DNA from: Ephydatia muelleri
Taxonomy: Eukaryota > Porifera > Demospongiae > Spongillida > Spongillidae
Direction: 5' to 3'
Length of the DNA stretch: 64,000 nt
Assembly: GCA_013339895.1 (NCBI GenBank)
Contig: JABACO010000016.1
Location: 3,305,767-3,369,766, forward strand
The position numbers and the translations under genes are program-made. The notes beneath the pieces are model-generated. The model saw only the letters and a list, made by a program, of their open reading frames with translations. It was not told the DNA's origin and ran no database searches. Of this stretch, positions 12,685-23,495 are shown piece after piece (position 1 is the stretch's first letter; each line of letters opens with the position of its first letter).

Positions 12685-13089
12685 ACGTGTACTGACAGAT
12701 TCGGATGCAATCGAAGAGATTCAAGCTACGAAATGACCTGTATTACAGAATGTGAGAACTGACGCGCCGTTAGCCACCATGTGTTGTATGGCTAGCTGTG
12801 AACGCGACGACGTGTTGTATGGCTAGCTGTACTACAGATGCGACGTTGTGGCTAGCTACTATATTTTTGTATTCCATTCATTACGACATTGGAAGCTCAA
12901 AAGATGATTTCCTTTCCCCGGCAGCACTTCACGATTTATGAAGAAGAGCTAGTAGTCTCTTCATTACATATAGGCCCTTTTCATGTGTCATGTGACCGCT
13001 CCGTAATCTAACATACGTCAGTGTCACACAATATAAATTAATACACGTCCGCCATGTTGATTCACAGCTTTTACGGAAATATCCGAGTG

Positions 13090-13260
13090 ACGAAAAGGGC
13101 CGATACAGTGTATTGCTATTGCAGAGGCAGGAGTTAGCACTTAATATGATACAGTGTAATGGATGTTCTGAATGGTACCACGAGGAATGGGAACGATCCA
13201 TTCCGCAAAAAACTTTGCATGGAAGTGACATGTTTGGTATTGCAGAAATTGCAATACAGC
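13090..13260 (+). pseudogene. PHD-finger-like coding remnant
   Basis: MIQCNGCSEWYHEEWERSIP starting at 13146 resembles the middle of a PHD zinc finger (C-x2-C ... W-Y-H). A Cys-rich CYCRG piece lies just upstream in another frame, so the domain is interrupted. PHD fingers occur in animal transposon proteins and chromatin genes; here the surroundings suggest a transposon remnant. Confidence 0.4.
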
Positions 13261-14400
13261 ATAACGTTTCTGGAAATTGAACAATCATGAAGCCTGCGTT
13301 TTGAGAAGTGTGTATCATGATAGTCCTTTCTTTTGGGGGCTGCATTATACATTTACACTTATTTATTTATACACACGGTGGAGAGGGGAAGGGGCTCCAA
13401 AACATTCATTTCAAAGAAACGTTTTTCATCATTCCTGCAAGTGTATTTTAGCGTTAAAACAACCTAGGACAATTATTGGCATGGTAAGTGAAATTGGCAG
13501 CTTGGATAATTTATGGCAGGGTAGGATAATAATTGGCAGCCAATATTTATCCTTGGATATATTTTTGCTGCAAAAATCTATCCCATGGGATAATTTTGCA
13601 GCAGCAAAGATTAATCCTAGGATTAATTTTGGTAGGATACTTTTTGCCGTGACAGTTCCTCGGTATCGCTCGTCAGGCACCATATTGCCAAACGCGTTAA
13701 CGGAACAAGTGCGGGCGATGCACCAAAGCTATAAGGCTGGTTTCGGCAGGCGGAGAAGAATTCCCCGTTGTGACTAACGTCAAGGCGGCAGTGAAGCTAA
13801 GCGGCATAGATGAGGTACCGGAGCACAGTTTCATCGTGGTGGAACCGCTGATCTCACAAGTCATCCTCGGGGTTGATTTCCTGCAGCAACAAGGTCTGGT
13901 ACTGGACTTCACTATACTTCGCTCGTGTCAGGTACCGTTGATAGACAGAAAAAGGCCAGCAACTGTGAGCACAGTACTTGGACCAGCACGACTACAGAAC
14001 CAGAATCACTGCGGGCAATACGGAAAGCAAAGCGAGAGAGGAGAGCAACACTGTGTGTCGTGGCATCCCTGGAAGACCCAGCTTAAGATGAGACTAATGA
14101 ATGTGCAATCCTATCTTCAATGAGTTGGCAGATGCTGAATTCCCATGCAGGATTCATCAAGCCTTGCTTTGAAGAGACAGTGTGACAGGCAAGAGACCGA
14201 TTCGTCAAGACCCCTGGGCTGACCAAGCTGGCCTGTCAACACAGTGGAGTCTCCAGCAAGAGTCCCACCTACATGTACGGATACCAGCACACTTCCAGCA
14301 AGAAGTTCAGGCGGAGCGATGAATGATATAATGAAGAAAGGATCATTCTGAAAGCAGCAGCTCATGGCTAGCACCTGCGGTCTACACCAGGAAGAAGGGA

Positions 14401-15960
14401 GGAGAAATTATATATACATGTATTGAACCTCAGTAGATTTTTGGTTGGATTGCAAGATATCTGCAACAAGCTTCTGTACATCCTGTAGTAATTGGCCATG
14501 GTTATTGTCATATACCCTTATATTGGACAGTGGTAAATCAATAGTAGATATTGCGCATAGCATTAATGTTGAATATTTGAATGAACGGCACCCTTTTAGG
14601 TCAGTTCCATCTGAAACTTTGAGGCTAGTTATGTATTTTGAAACCCATCTATGTTACAGTTCTGCTGCTTCAACAAGTATTGAGCAACGTTGATAATATC
14701 ATCGTCTATGCACTGATCAGTGCCGAAACGAAGCATCGGGATCCTTGTTTCCCTTCAGATGTATAGCACTACACGCTCCGCAAAGCTCAGTGCCTGATTA
14801 CTTGAGCGTTTCGCTCCAACGGGAAATGTTGACTGTATGTAGTCCATAAATATGTCCTTTTTGCTTTTTTTCCATAGCAAATCACGCAAATCAATGTGCT
14901 CAACGTGGTAAAAAATCAACGAGCACGCGTAACAGAAGTCGTCCTGTTGATTAGCCGGTACCCGGTTAATCAACCGGATGTCCGGTTTGGTAACAGGCCG
15001 ACCGATTGAATAACCGGACATTAATTTTGCATCGGGATAGAACAGATACTCTCCACATACACACACATACAACACATCACACCTCTCTAACACCACACCT
15101 CTCCACACACACACACAGACAAATAATAGTTTATTACGCTTTTACTGCAGATCATGTTTTCAAAGCAACGAATTATCATGTAGTAAATGTGCAAATCCTG
15201 CATTATGAAAGAAGGATTAAAAAATTGGAAAACTGCACGATCCAAATTTGAATCTCATGAGGCTAGTGGTATCAGAGCAGTACTGCAACACTACTTCTAC
15301 ATAGCATGTGCTTTGGGAGAGGCAATACATGTGGTCAGTGTACTTCAGTGAATAGTATTTTATGTATCACAGTTACATAAAAGAAAACAATATGTTTATG
15401 AGAAAGTACAATTTTTTATACAGTACGTAGCTTGCACAAGGATACCTTCTGAAGGTGCTGAGAAGGGGTTGGTTAATGTTCTTATCTTTTATTTAATTTT
15501 TGACGAATTAGAATAAAAGCGAATAATGCAGCAATAAAAGCTATGTTAATAAATGGAGTGGGGGATATAGGATTAACACTGATATACTGTACCAAGGCCA
15601 GCTACATATACAAGCTGGTGAAGGTGGGTGTGATCACTCAACTCAAAAGAATGTGGGGTTAGACAGAAATAACCCCCACCCACACAACAACACCATCGTG
15701 TCACCTGAATATGAGGGAGAAGGGAATAGGGGAGAAGATATGGGAAGGTGGAGGAGGGAGAGATGTTTGACACTGTCATATGCATGTGCATAAAGGTATA
15801 TGAATGCTAACCTCAGCATTGAATCAAAAGTATCTACTAGGGCCATGCACCCCACTCCTCAGTGAGGAAATAAAAATGGCTTTTCAAACTCAGTAGTACA
15901 CAGCTCTGACCACAATCCTAGTCACACCCTTCTGTCCCACACATGCGATGACTTATGCGA
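14401..15960. other. Unassigned intergenic stretch
   Basis: No gene recognised. It contains a self-complementary patch rich in CCGG at about 14950-15020 (AACCGGATGTCCGGTT), a CA-rich microsatellite at about 15050-15120, and a short sequence at about 15585 (CCAAGGCCAGCTACAT) that recurs at about 44439, suggesting an unidentified dispersed repeat. Confidence 0.4.
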
Positions 15961-15964
15961 CTGC

Positions 15965-17530
15965 ACAGGGGCGGATACAGCTAGCTAGGATCGTACTGCC
16001 ATTTCAACATGTCTACCATGTACTAATATTGAAGTAAGGATAATGGATGGCATGAGGTATAGAAGACCATGCACGAGATGACAACCCTCCTTACTGAACC
16101 TCTCACTTTAAAGGTAGCCCAAAAGTGCAACAACCACTGCCTTTTCATAGTGATCCTGTGGACTCTCACTAGAACTTTTCTGGGCACAGTATTTTCTATA
16201 CCCACAGCTAGCTTAAGCATTTCACTATACCATTGAAGAAACGCAGTGTCAATAATAGTTCTAGTGACTCTGTTGCGACTAATCACCTCATCAACCATGC
16301 TGCATGCTTCATATATCTTCATCGCACTTTTAAAGCTCGGCTTCACATTATCGAAGATACTTTTCATCAAAATAAACACTGCTATATGGTGTGAAATGAT
16401 AATGGTGCTGCCTTCAACCCTAGCTTGAGAGTGTCTCTGTCCCAATCCCAGCTTCCACTTCCATCAGATGACTCTATGTCTGGGTAATGATGTGGGAGAA
16501 TCTTTGCATCCAGAAATGTTATGAGGCATACATACATTTCTAGAAAACCTTGTAACAAGTATGTCATTCTATCCATCTGGTCAAGCATGCAGTCCTGGAA
16601 GTTTAGTAGTGGAACATGCAGGCAAATAGACCTGTACTGTCAACTCAAAACAACTTTTTTGCTTGGGGCTGTTAGAAAGAAAAAGATAAGCTCATTGATG
16701 ATAGTAATGAGGTTTGTGTCTTCCCAAAGTGTGCAGGGCAATGCAATTGAAAGATTGAGACAGTGGGGAATAGCAGTGGGAATACAATGCTAATGGAGTA
16801 ATTTCTTCTAGCTTGCACTCCTGCCTTCTCAGATGACACAGCAGGGGCTCCATCATTAGCCTGACCACGTATTTTTGATGGATCAAGACTTAACTTGTGC
16901 TTCAGAAATAGAAGCCAATATATCATGCTTGCATTACCACGATCCAGGTTTTTTAAAATCATCAAACATTCTTTGATGTGTGGTTCTTGTGGCAATGACA
17001 AATCCACAAACCGTAGGCACACAGACAGAATTCCTGATTAGAATGTGCATTGATCCCCAAATATAGAGAATGGTAAACCTTTTGCACGAAGCTCCTATGT
17101 TAGTCTTTGTTTTATTTTGCTTGCCTATATGTTTCTTAATTGTTTTACTAGAGTACCATGGATTGTATTGGCCTGAAGTACGGTGCTTCTGCAGAATACT
17201 GTATCCTTTTGCTAGGAGTTGCATCGTGGCAATAGAATTATCCTTGTTAATAGTACCACTAGCAAAATTAACCCTGACCTCTAAATATAGCAGTCCTGCT
17301 TTGCTATCAACTCAACAACTAATACTATTTGGCAAAGTTTTCCTCAGCCAACTGACTTTGATGCTTCATAAATTGTGTGTCAGTTTTGCTCAAACGTCTG
17401 CAACTTTCCTGCATGTGAATTATAACGTTTACGTTCATTCTGCACTTGATAATTTTATCAACATTTTAGAACCACAGTCTATAAGCGCCACGTTTGTGCC
17501 CTGCGCTTGTACCAGACACGAACTGTTGTA
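15965..17530 (-). mobile_element. hAT transposase fragment (ZMYM1 / PRKRIP-like type)
   Basis: The - strand carries pieces of one hAT transposase in order from high to low coordinate. They are SKTIKKHIGKQNKTKTNIGA and FVIATRTTHQRMFDDFK near 17150-16940, then SLPQEPHIKECLMILKNLDR, LDPSKIRGQANDGAPAVSSE (equivalent to the QxYDGA catalytic region of this family), LALYSHCYS, FLEMYVCLITFLDAKILPHH, and AMKIYEACSMVDEVISRNR near 16300. Several frame changes separate them, so it is dead. CAGGGGCGGATACAG at 15966 is a good hAT-type terminus at the transposase 3' side. The opposite end was not found with confidence. No C-terminal dimerisation domain is visible. Confidence 0.75.
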
Positions 17531-17539
17531 GTGTGCTTA

Positions 17540-18245
17540 CGAGGATGGTCCATTATAGTCGTATGAATTTATTAGCATAATCATGCACACCGTGGCTGCC
17601 CATACAATTTATTTAAGACGCATGTTTATTTTCTATATCACCACCGATAAAGTGCTTCACTGGTTTGTTGTGCGCCAGTAAGCATATTGTGCCTCTCTAT
17701 TGTTCAAGCCAGAGTGTCATTGTTATGTGCAACAAAACGTTTTGTCTTTACACCTCACAGCCTGGATAAGGATAGTTTTCCAAACGTACGGAGTATGAAT
17801 AATAATATTTTTGTAAACACGCGTGAAAGTAATGAAATAATAACTTAAAGATAATCTTCCACGCTTACACAATATGCCACTGCGCTTGTAACGAGGGTAT
17901 GAACGCGCCCCGTAGCGAATCGAAGTGCACTTATATCGAGGGCTGGAAGACTGTATCCTGCTAGCTATTCAGTAAAACTGTGTTCAACTTTTTGTTGGCA
18001 ATGAAAGTGTTCATTAGGCTACTTGATGATTACGAAGTTAGTGTTAATTGTGAAAATTTGACATGTACGATATATAGCAAGTGTGATGTGGTGGTGTGTG
18101 TGTGTGGGTGTGTGTGGGTGGGTGGAATGGGATGTATGTGTGGATGTATGTGCGTGTATTTGTACATCTGACTTGTCTAAATTGTACTCATAACGAGACA
18201 TCGAACTCCATGTGAAATATGAACAAGCAAGATACCCTAAGCTGT
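17540..18245. other. Unassigned intergenic stretch
   Basis: No gene recognised. It includes a TG/GGTG-rich patch at about 18085-18165. Confidence 0.4.
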
Positions 18246-18249
18246 TTGC

Positions 18250-19540
18250 TTAAATTGAATTTCGTGTAGCTTCTATGACAGCATTGTGATAGTTATTGGT
18301 GCTTCCATGAGATTACCACTTATGGTTCACATAGACATAAGACTTCACTTTGATTGTATTTCTTTATGTGGTTAGTGACAGAACATTCATCCAATATACA
18401 TTTTCTATCTAAGCAATTGTCATTCTTCAGCAAATACTGAATAGGTGCTGTTTATTGGATATAACATGCAGTTATCTTAGCAGTGTGTGATTGTCTTTGA
18501 GTACATGCAAGTCAGAATTTTGCATTGTTATTTATTTAGTCCATGCAGTGTGGCTTCACTCCCATCCACCAAGCTGCTGAAAAGAACCAGCATTATGTGG
18601 TGGCAGTCCTGTTATCATACCATATAGATGGCACACATAATAAACGATAGGACTGACGTATGTGTTGCTACATGCATTTATTTGAAGCAATGATCATTCA
18701 CAGAAGTGGATCTGGGATTAAAAGGAGGCCAAAGTATCTGAGTCACATTATATTTAACTCTTTGGACGCCATGCTGGTTCATATAATATGCATGCATGCA
18801 TATGCACACAACTGTTATGAATTCTACATGACAGTGTAAGTAAGAAATGTGTAGATTGCAACTTCATGATGCATGCATGCAAATGCTTGCTGCACTTGTG
18901 ACCTTATAAGTACATGACATGTTTGGTTATTTTACAACTGTAGTAATTATGTTTCGATTCTGAAGAACACATTGTTCAGATGACTTCACTAATGTTATTT
19001 ACTCCCAGAAGAGGATTGTGTATCCCACATTTGTGTAGTACAACATGTTTAAAATGCCAGTTCACACCATCTCCATCTGCAGTTCATAATAAGTATGGTT
19101 TGTTACAACTGTAAATGCGAGATAATGATGGATACACGAGATGTGTGTACACCCCAGTGCTCCTCATGGGTTTGACTTCAGCATCTACATGGCTGGTTTA
19201 CATGCATGTCACTGAATGACATGTATATAATTGTACAATATGGTATATTCAAAGCGATTCTTTGTAATAAACACAACACTGACATCCATCACACAGATGA
19301 TTATATGGTTGTGTGAGAATACATGCACTTGGAGTTCAAAGAGTTAATGGCTAAAAGACGATGGAGGCATGCTCTACCTCCACTAGCTAGGGGAATCAAT
19401 AAGGTCCACTGGAGATAACTAAATTCATGTGCATTCTCTTTCTCCTCCCCTACGTGACAAAATTTGTTGTACTGCCGTGTAATTGAAGGCAATGGTGATG
19501 TGGTCCTCCATCTCTGGGTACTATGAGTGAATGCTGTAAC
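18250..19540 (+). repeat. Decayed duplicate of kinase intron segment (source ~6590-7330)
   Basis: Shares many stretches in the same order with 6590-7330: the CACATAGACATA region, the ATGCAG splice-acceptor and ankyrin exon, CTTTCTCCT, and GATGTGGTCCT. The copy is longer because about 0.5 kb (about 18770-19320) has no counterpart in the source. It carries the broken ankyrin exon listed separately. Confidence 0.7.
18549..18650 (+). pseudogene. Broken copy of the kinase ankyrin exon
   Basis: After an intact CAG acceptor the frame reads CGFTPIHQAAEKNQHYVVAV and LLSYHIDGTHNKR, aligning residue for residue with the exon at 6862-6960 (YGSTPLHKAAEKGQYDVVAV). It then runs into a stop, and the GT donor that ends the source exon is gone. 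It is therefore unlikely to be spliced into a product, although use as an alternative last exon cannot be excluded. Confidence 0.7.
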
Positions 19541-19549
19541 TTGTGCTGA

Positions 19550-20520
19550 TTTTAATGTTGTAAGCATTAATGAGGTGCCTGTCCATGCTGTCTACATGGC
19601 TCTATGGGACAGATCAATGCATTTTGGCGATACGAAGTCACTGACACATGTAGGTGTCAGCATCACCATGCAGTGCATGTCCATGCGCTCCACAACGTAC
19701 ACACAAAATACCCCTGCACAGCCGCTAGACACATCTGGGAGTTAAAACAATGCACGTGCTGCATACAGTTTAAGATAGTTTGCCTCAGTGCTCTGAGATG
19801 TGAAAAACTCATTATTTAAACTGCTCCCATATAAGTAAACAGCTGTGCTGGTATACACAAATGCATCAATCGAGTCCTTTCAACCATTGTCTCATTTCCT
19901 GCAAATGTTCACAAAACCACAGCATAAGTTAGGTGTTTCACCTCTTTTTTCTGGTTAACGCTCATACTACAGGTCCTGCGGAGGGGGGCGGTTCCAACTT
20001 AGAACCGCCCCAACAACCGGGACAAATTTGGGCGATGCGAGGCACATGCAGTGTGAGAAGTGAGTACGAAATTTAGGCTATACAGAAAAGACAACGTTCG
20101 TACTTACTACAGTGTACATTTGTATGTTTAAAGACAAGTTGATTTCCGCCATTAGTAAATTCCGTGTAAATATTACATTTCATGCAGTGCTCGATTTGAA
20201 ATGTCACCACCCTATAGAGTGAGCTATGCATGCATGCATATGCTCCTTATCCCTCTCCACTCCCATCCTTTCCCTCTATGGTTTTTACCACTGGCCGTTG
20301 AAGCTATACTCTTAGATTTAATGAAACTGCATGCGTCTCTTTCTGCGTCGCCGGCATGCATACCGTAAAAATCATTACTTCATGCCTTATAATGACCTTA
20401 AGCGGCACTTGCATCCTATATACTTGCATGCATGGATATTCTGTATGTAGGCATTCGTGCATCGTCTGTAACTCATGTATGCATGATCAGTTCACTATAT
20501 ATTATTCGTTTGTTGATTTT
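19550..20520. other. Unassigned stretch with a short GC hairpin
   Basis: No gene recognised. At 19985-20011 GGGGCGGTTC and GAACCGCCCC form a compact hairpin with a 7-base loop. Candidate - strand poly(A) signals for the receptor lie here, but none is compelling. Confidence 0.4.
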
Positions 20521-20526
20521 GCAGTT

Positions 20527-21486
20527 TCACTCAGTCGATACTATCATTGTCATGCGGATGTCAGTGCTTCTTTCACCTAAAGGTCTAGCACAAAATAGCC
20601 TTGCTGCTATTCTTCGCAATCCCTTATGAACAATGAGAATTGAGATTAGTGTAGCCGGGTATGATGCGTCATTCAGATGTCTAGAAATTATTATGATGAC
20701 TGCAGTATCTTCATCTCTGCTAAGCAGACGTGACCCAAGAGAGTATAATAAAATACAAGCCAATCTAAATGTTGAGTATAAGAGTATATTGAACACATTG
20801 ATCTGGACAATGGACGTTACCAGTGGCCTTTCATCACTTAAGGGTTGAACGATGGCCTTCTTTACTTTGTTGCAAGTTAGCACAGAGAATACTATAGTCA
20901 ATGCCAGAGGTGCTGTGTAGGCGAGAGAAATCCACGATGCTACGTTGATTGTACCTTTCAAATCATCCGAATACCTGCAGTTGGATCCTTTGATCGTAGT
21001 GCTATTGCGGCCATTGAAAAATATGCACGAAATGCCGATACTGGTAATGATCAAGAAAAGCAAAGCAATGTAAACCCATTTGGAAGAGATCTTCGTTCCG
21101 TGCTTTAACACCAAGAACTGAAAGAAGGCAGCAGCTCCGACATTTAGTGCAATAATTGAATGAAAACCAAAGTAGAGGAGATTATAAATATTGTACAGTG
21201 GAAATGTTCCGCATTCTCCTAAATAGGGTATATCCATAATTGAACTTATGTCCCAAAGAAGCCCATAAGTAAGTACTGCTGCTACACAAAACAGTGCCAT
21301 AGCCAGATAGAAGATCATTATCGGTGTTAGTCTGGATGACTTCTTCTCCTTCCAAATGACCACAATTATTATTATTCCGAGGACGACGGTCGGGACAATT
21401 ATTAGAATAATATGAAGATATGCAACAGCCGTCAAAAGAGCAGTTGCTCCGGTATTATTTGCCATTTCATTCTGTGAGTCTTTCAT
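20527..21486 (-). CDS. Single-exon seven-transmembrane (GPCR-like) receptor
   Basis: Intronless - strand gene of 319 residues from the Met at 21486; an in-frame Met at 21549 would add 21 residues. I prefer the inner start because it leaves a short extracellular tail with an N-glycosylation site (MANNTGA). Seven hydrophobic segments are visible: AYLHIILIIVPTVVLGIIII (TM1), IMIFYLAMALFCVAAVLTY (TM2), LLYFGFHSIIALNVGAAAFF (TM3), WVYIALLFLIITSIGISCIF (TM4), WISLAYTAPLALTIVFSVL (TM5), VFNILLYSTFRLACILLYSL (TM6) and DASYPATLISILIVH (TM7). Cys in GECGTF before TM3 and in SNCRYS of the second outer loop could form the conserved disulphide. The basic tail KGLRRIAARLF resembles helix 8. DRY and NPxxY motifs are absent or diverged, so it does not fall clearly into class A; a lineage-specific sponge receptor is likely. 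Ligand and G protein are unknown. Confidence 0.8.
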   Translation of the reverse strand: MKDSQNEMANNTGATALLTAVAYLHIILIIVPTVVLGIIIIVVIWKEKKSSRLTPIMIFYLAMALFCVAAVLTYGLLWDISSIMDIPYLGECGTFPLYNIYNLLYFGFHSIIALNVGAAAFFQFLVLKHGTKISSKWVYIALLFLIITSIGISCIFFNGRNSTTIKGSNCRYSDDLKGTINVASWISLAYTAPLALTIVFSVLTCNKVKKAIVQPLSDERPLVTSIVQINVFNILLYSTFRLACILLYSLGSRLLSRDEDTAVIIIISRHLNDASYPATLISILIVHKGLRRIAARLFCARPLGERSTDIRMTMIVSTE

Positions 21487-21549
21487 GCTGATTGCAGAAA
21501 TAATGGTTAAAGAGGAGGAGGGCAGTTTGATTTGCACACATACATGCAC

Positions 21550-22602
21550 AAATACAGCTGAATGCAGTACGTATTACTATAGATAAAACACTTTATGTAC
21601 TGTCACCTATGTAGAAGCTCTGTACAGCACGCGAACGATACAACAAATGCAGCGAAAACGGCTTTCACCGAAAGCGACGAACTGCCAAATAAAACTATAG
21701 ACAAAAATTTTATACTTGCTACCCTGCTGCGCATGCGTGGTTATAGTTTGTTTTTGTTTTTAAATTATAATTATCCAATTTGTAATTGTAACCATAAGTC
21801 CACATGCATGCAAGAGTCAAAATCTTGTAGAAAGTTCCATACATATCCGTGGGACCATTTTCTATTCCATACGGACTCGGAGAATCCGCTTCGAGCGATT
21901 CTTTTTGCATCTGCATGACTCTCTTCTGACCAGAAACCAACAACGACACTTTACATTGCCTCGGAAGGGGCTGAAGACGTGCATGCTATAGTCCACTAAC
22001 GAAATTGATGTAAAGAACTATTGCGACTGCCAACATAAAGACAGTAGTATCCTATTCAAAAAAAGCCATATACATGTATTAGTTTTTCACCTCATAGAAG
22101 ACTCGTCAATCTCCCGAGAGGACTGCAAACATCCTGAGACAATACGATGCAATCATACGAAGAGTGGTATTTTTGAGACAGTAACGCCAATAGATGGACC
22201 CGTCGGAGAATATCACTATCTCCCATACCACGATTGTTATTGGTATTCGAGTGAATAACAAACTACCAAGTTGCGACTTGTCTATGACCACCTCAGCATA
22301 AGGCACTTATGACTGCTTGTATGCTATTTGGTCAGAACATCTTGGACACATTTCTTCGGTTCCATTTCTACCCGCATAATGCAGTACCGCTGACATCGAG
22401 AAAGCCTTCTTAACCAAAATGGTGTCAGTTGTCAAGGAGATTGTAATGCCTTGCATTTCCTTTGGGCAGTCAGTTAGTAAAATAATTAAATTGATTTTCA
22501 CACCTCATGGTTTCCCGGTGAGAGGCAAAATCTTTTTCATTCAGAATCGAATCTTATAATACAGCCACCATTACTAGCTACTTGAATAGTATGGTTTTGT
22601 GA
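21550..22602. other. Upstream of receptor; unassigned
   Basis: No recognised gene. On the - strand two adjoining open stretches (22501-22307 with YAGRNGTEEMCPRCSDQ, and 22306-22106) look moderately protein-like, with a CxxC pair, but I recognise no family and no splice sites that join them convincingly. Confidence 0.3.
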
Positions 22603-22962
22603 ATGCATGGGGGACAAGTGTCTGCGAATACACCACTTGCTCAATGTCATCGTCGCCTCGAGCTGGACAAACGAAGGTCATACGAACACAGAGTCAGAGA
22701 AGTTGAGCATGGTTACTTTTCACCTCTTGTATTTTCAACCTCTGGTGGACTTGGTCCCACTGCATACAAAAGAATTGCTTCTTTAATAGCTGAAAAGAAG
22801 GAACAACCTTACAGTCTAACCTGGTTATGGCTTCGTTGCAGATTAAGTTTCTCATTATTGCGTTCTGCAATAGTTTGTCTCCGAGGCTCAAGGTCCTCAT
22901 ACCATCGACCATCAACAGCAAATCCTCTTGATAGCTCAATTGACCTCATGTGCCCATCCTAA
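22603..22962 (+). mobile_element. LINE-like element, 3' coding fragment
   Basis: The frame reads STPLAQ-type text: NTPLAQCHRRLELDKRRSYE, HRVREVEHGYFSPLVFSTSG and LRCRLSFSLLRSAIVCLRGS. This is the conserved C-terminal tail found after the RT domain of a widespread invertebrate non-LTR retrotransposon group (Y/K-RxYExRVREVEHGxFxPLVxSxxGG ... W-L-R-C-x-L-S-F-S-L-L-R-S). Only the tail is present, as expected for 5'-truncated LINE copies. It lies between the receptor and SKIC2. Confidence 0.7.
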
Positions 22963-23191
22963 ATTTTGATTGTCTCTCCGTTTATCTGCATTTTCACTAT
23001 GTGTATCTTATTGTATTGTATGTATATACCGTATTTTAACTGGTCTTATTATTATTATAACAAGTACCAAGATGAGGGTGAAGTGTGAGAGGGAAGGGTG
23101 TGTACAACGGGAAAACTATTTATAATTGACAATTTTGTGGCTCATTGTATGTGTTTGGGCATACAGTAGCATTGATATGTACATGTATGGG

Positions 23192-23197
23192 TTTATT
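23192..23197 (-). promoter_or_regulatory. Candidate SKIC2 poly(A) signal
   Basis: AATAAA on the - strand about 300 bases after the SKIC2 stop codon. A C-run of about 19 on the + strand lies at 23295-23313, between stop and signal. Confidence 0.35.
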
Positions 23198-23495
23198 TTG
23201 GACACTAGATGATATGGCATTTAACAGCAAGAGCTGTACTGTATTGTTCCACATGCATACTTAACATATCGATTAGTGGTTTTGGTGAAAGTGCCCCCCC
23301 CCCCCCCCCCCCTCACTAACATGCAGAGTCGTTCAGGGTGGTGTAATGGCAGTCACATGGCTTGTGGAAGTGTAGGTTACATTCTATATTATTAAACAAT
23401 AACAAACTAGTTGCTTCCATTTGTAGAATCTCTAATGGTACTTACATTATTATACTTACAATGCAGATACTGTACTACACACAACAAAAAAAGTC

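Larger units (their letters stand above)
11040..14400 (+). mobile_element. Ty3-type LTR retrotransposon fossil (gag and protease parts)
   Basis: A gag-like capsid segment lies at about 11070-11394 (GEALPVFLHDLKQL, DSSANQFVAGY). A retropepsin-like end lies at about 13760-13920 (EHSFIVVEPLISQVILGVDF). The order gag then protease on the + strand fits Ty3/mdg4-type elements. No reverse transcriptase or integrase was seen and no LTRs were identified, so it is a deeply decayed, internally deleted and multiply broken fossil. A hAT transposon is inserted between the two parts. The boundaries given are approximate. Confidence 0.6.

Noticed and set aside
12929-13352. A - strand gene of up to 138 residues
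   Set aside because: It overlaps the PHD-like remnant on the other strand and shows no conserved motif.
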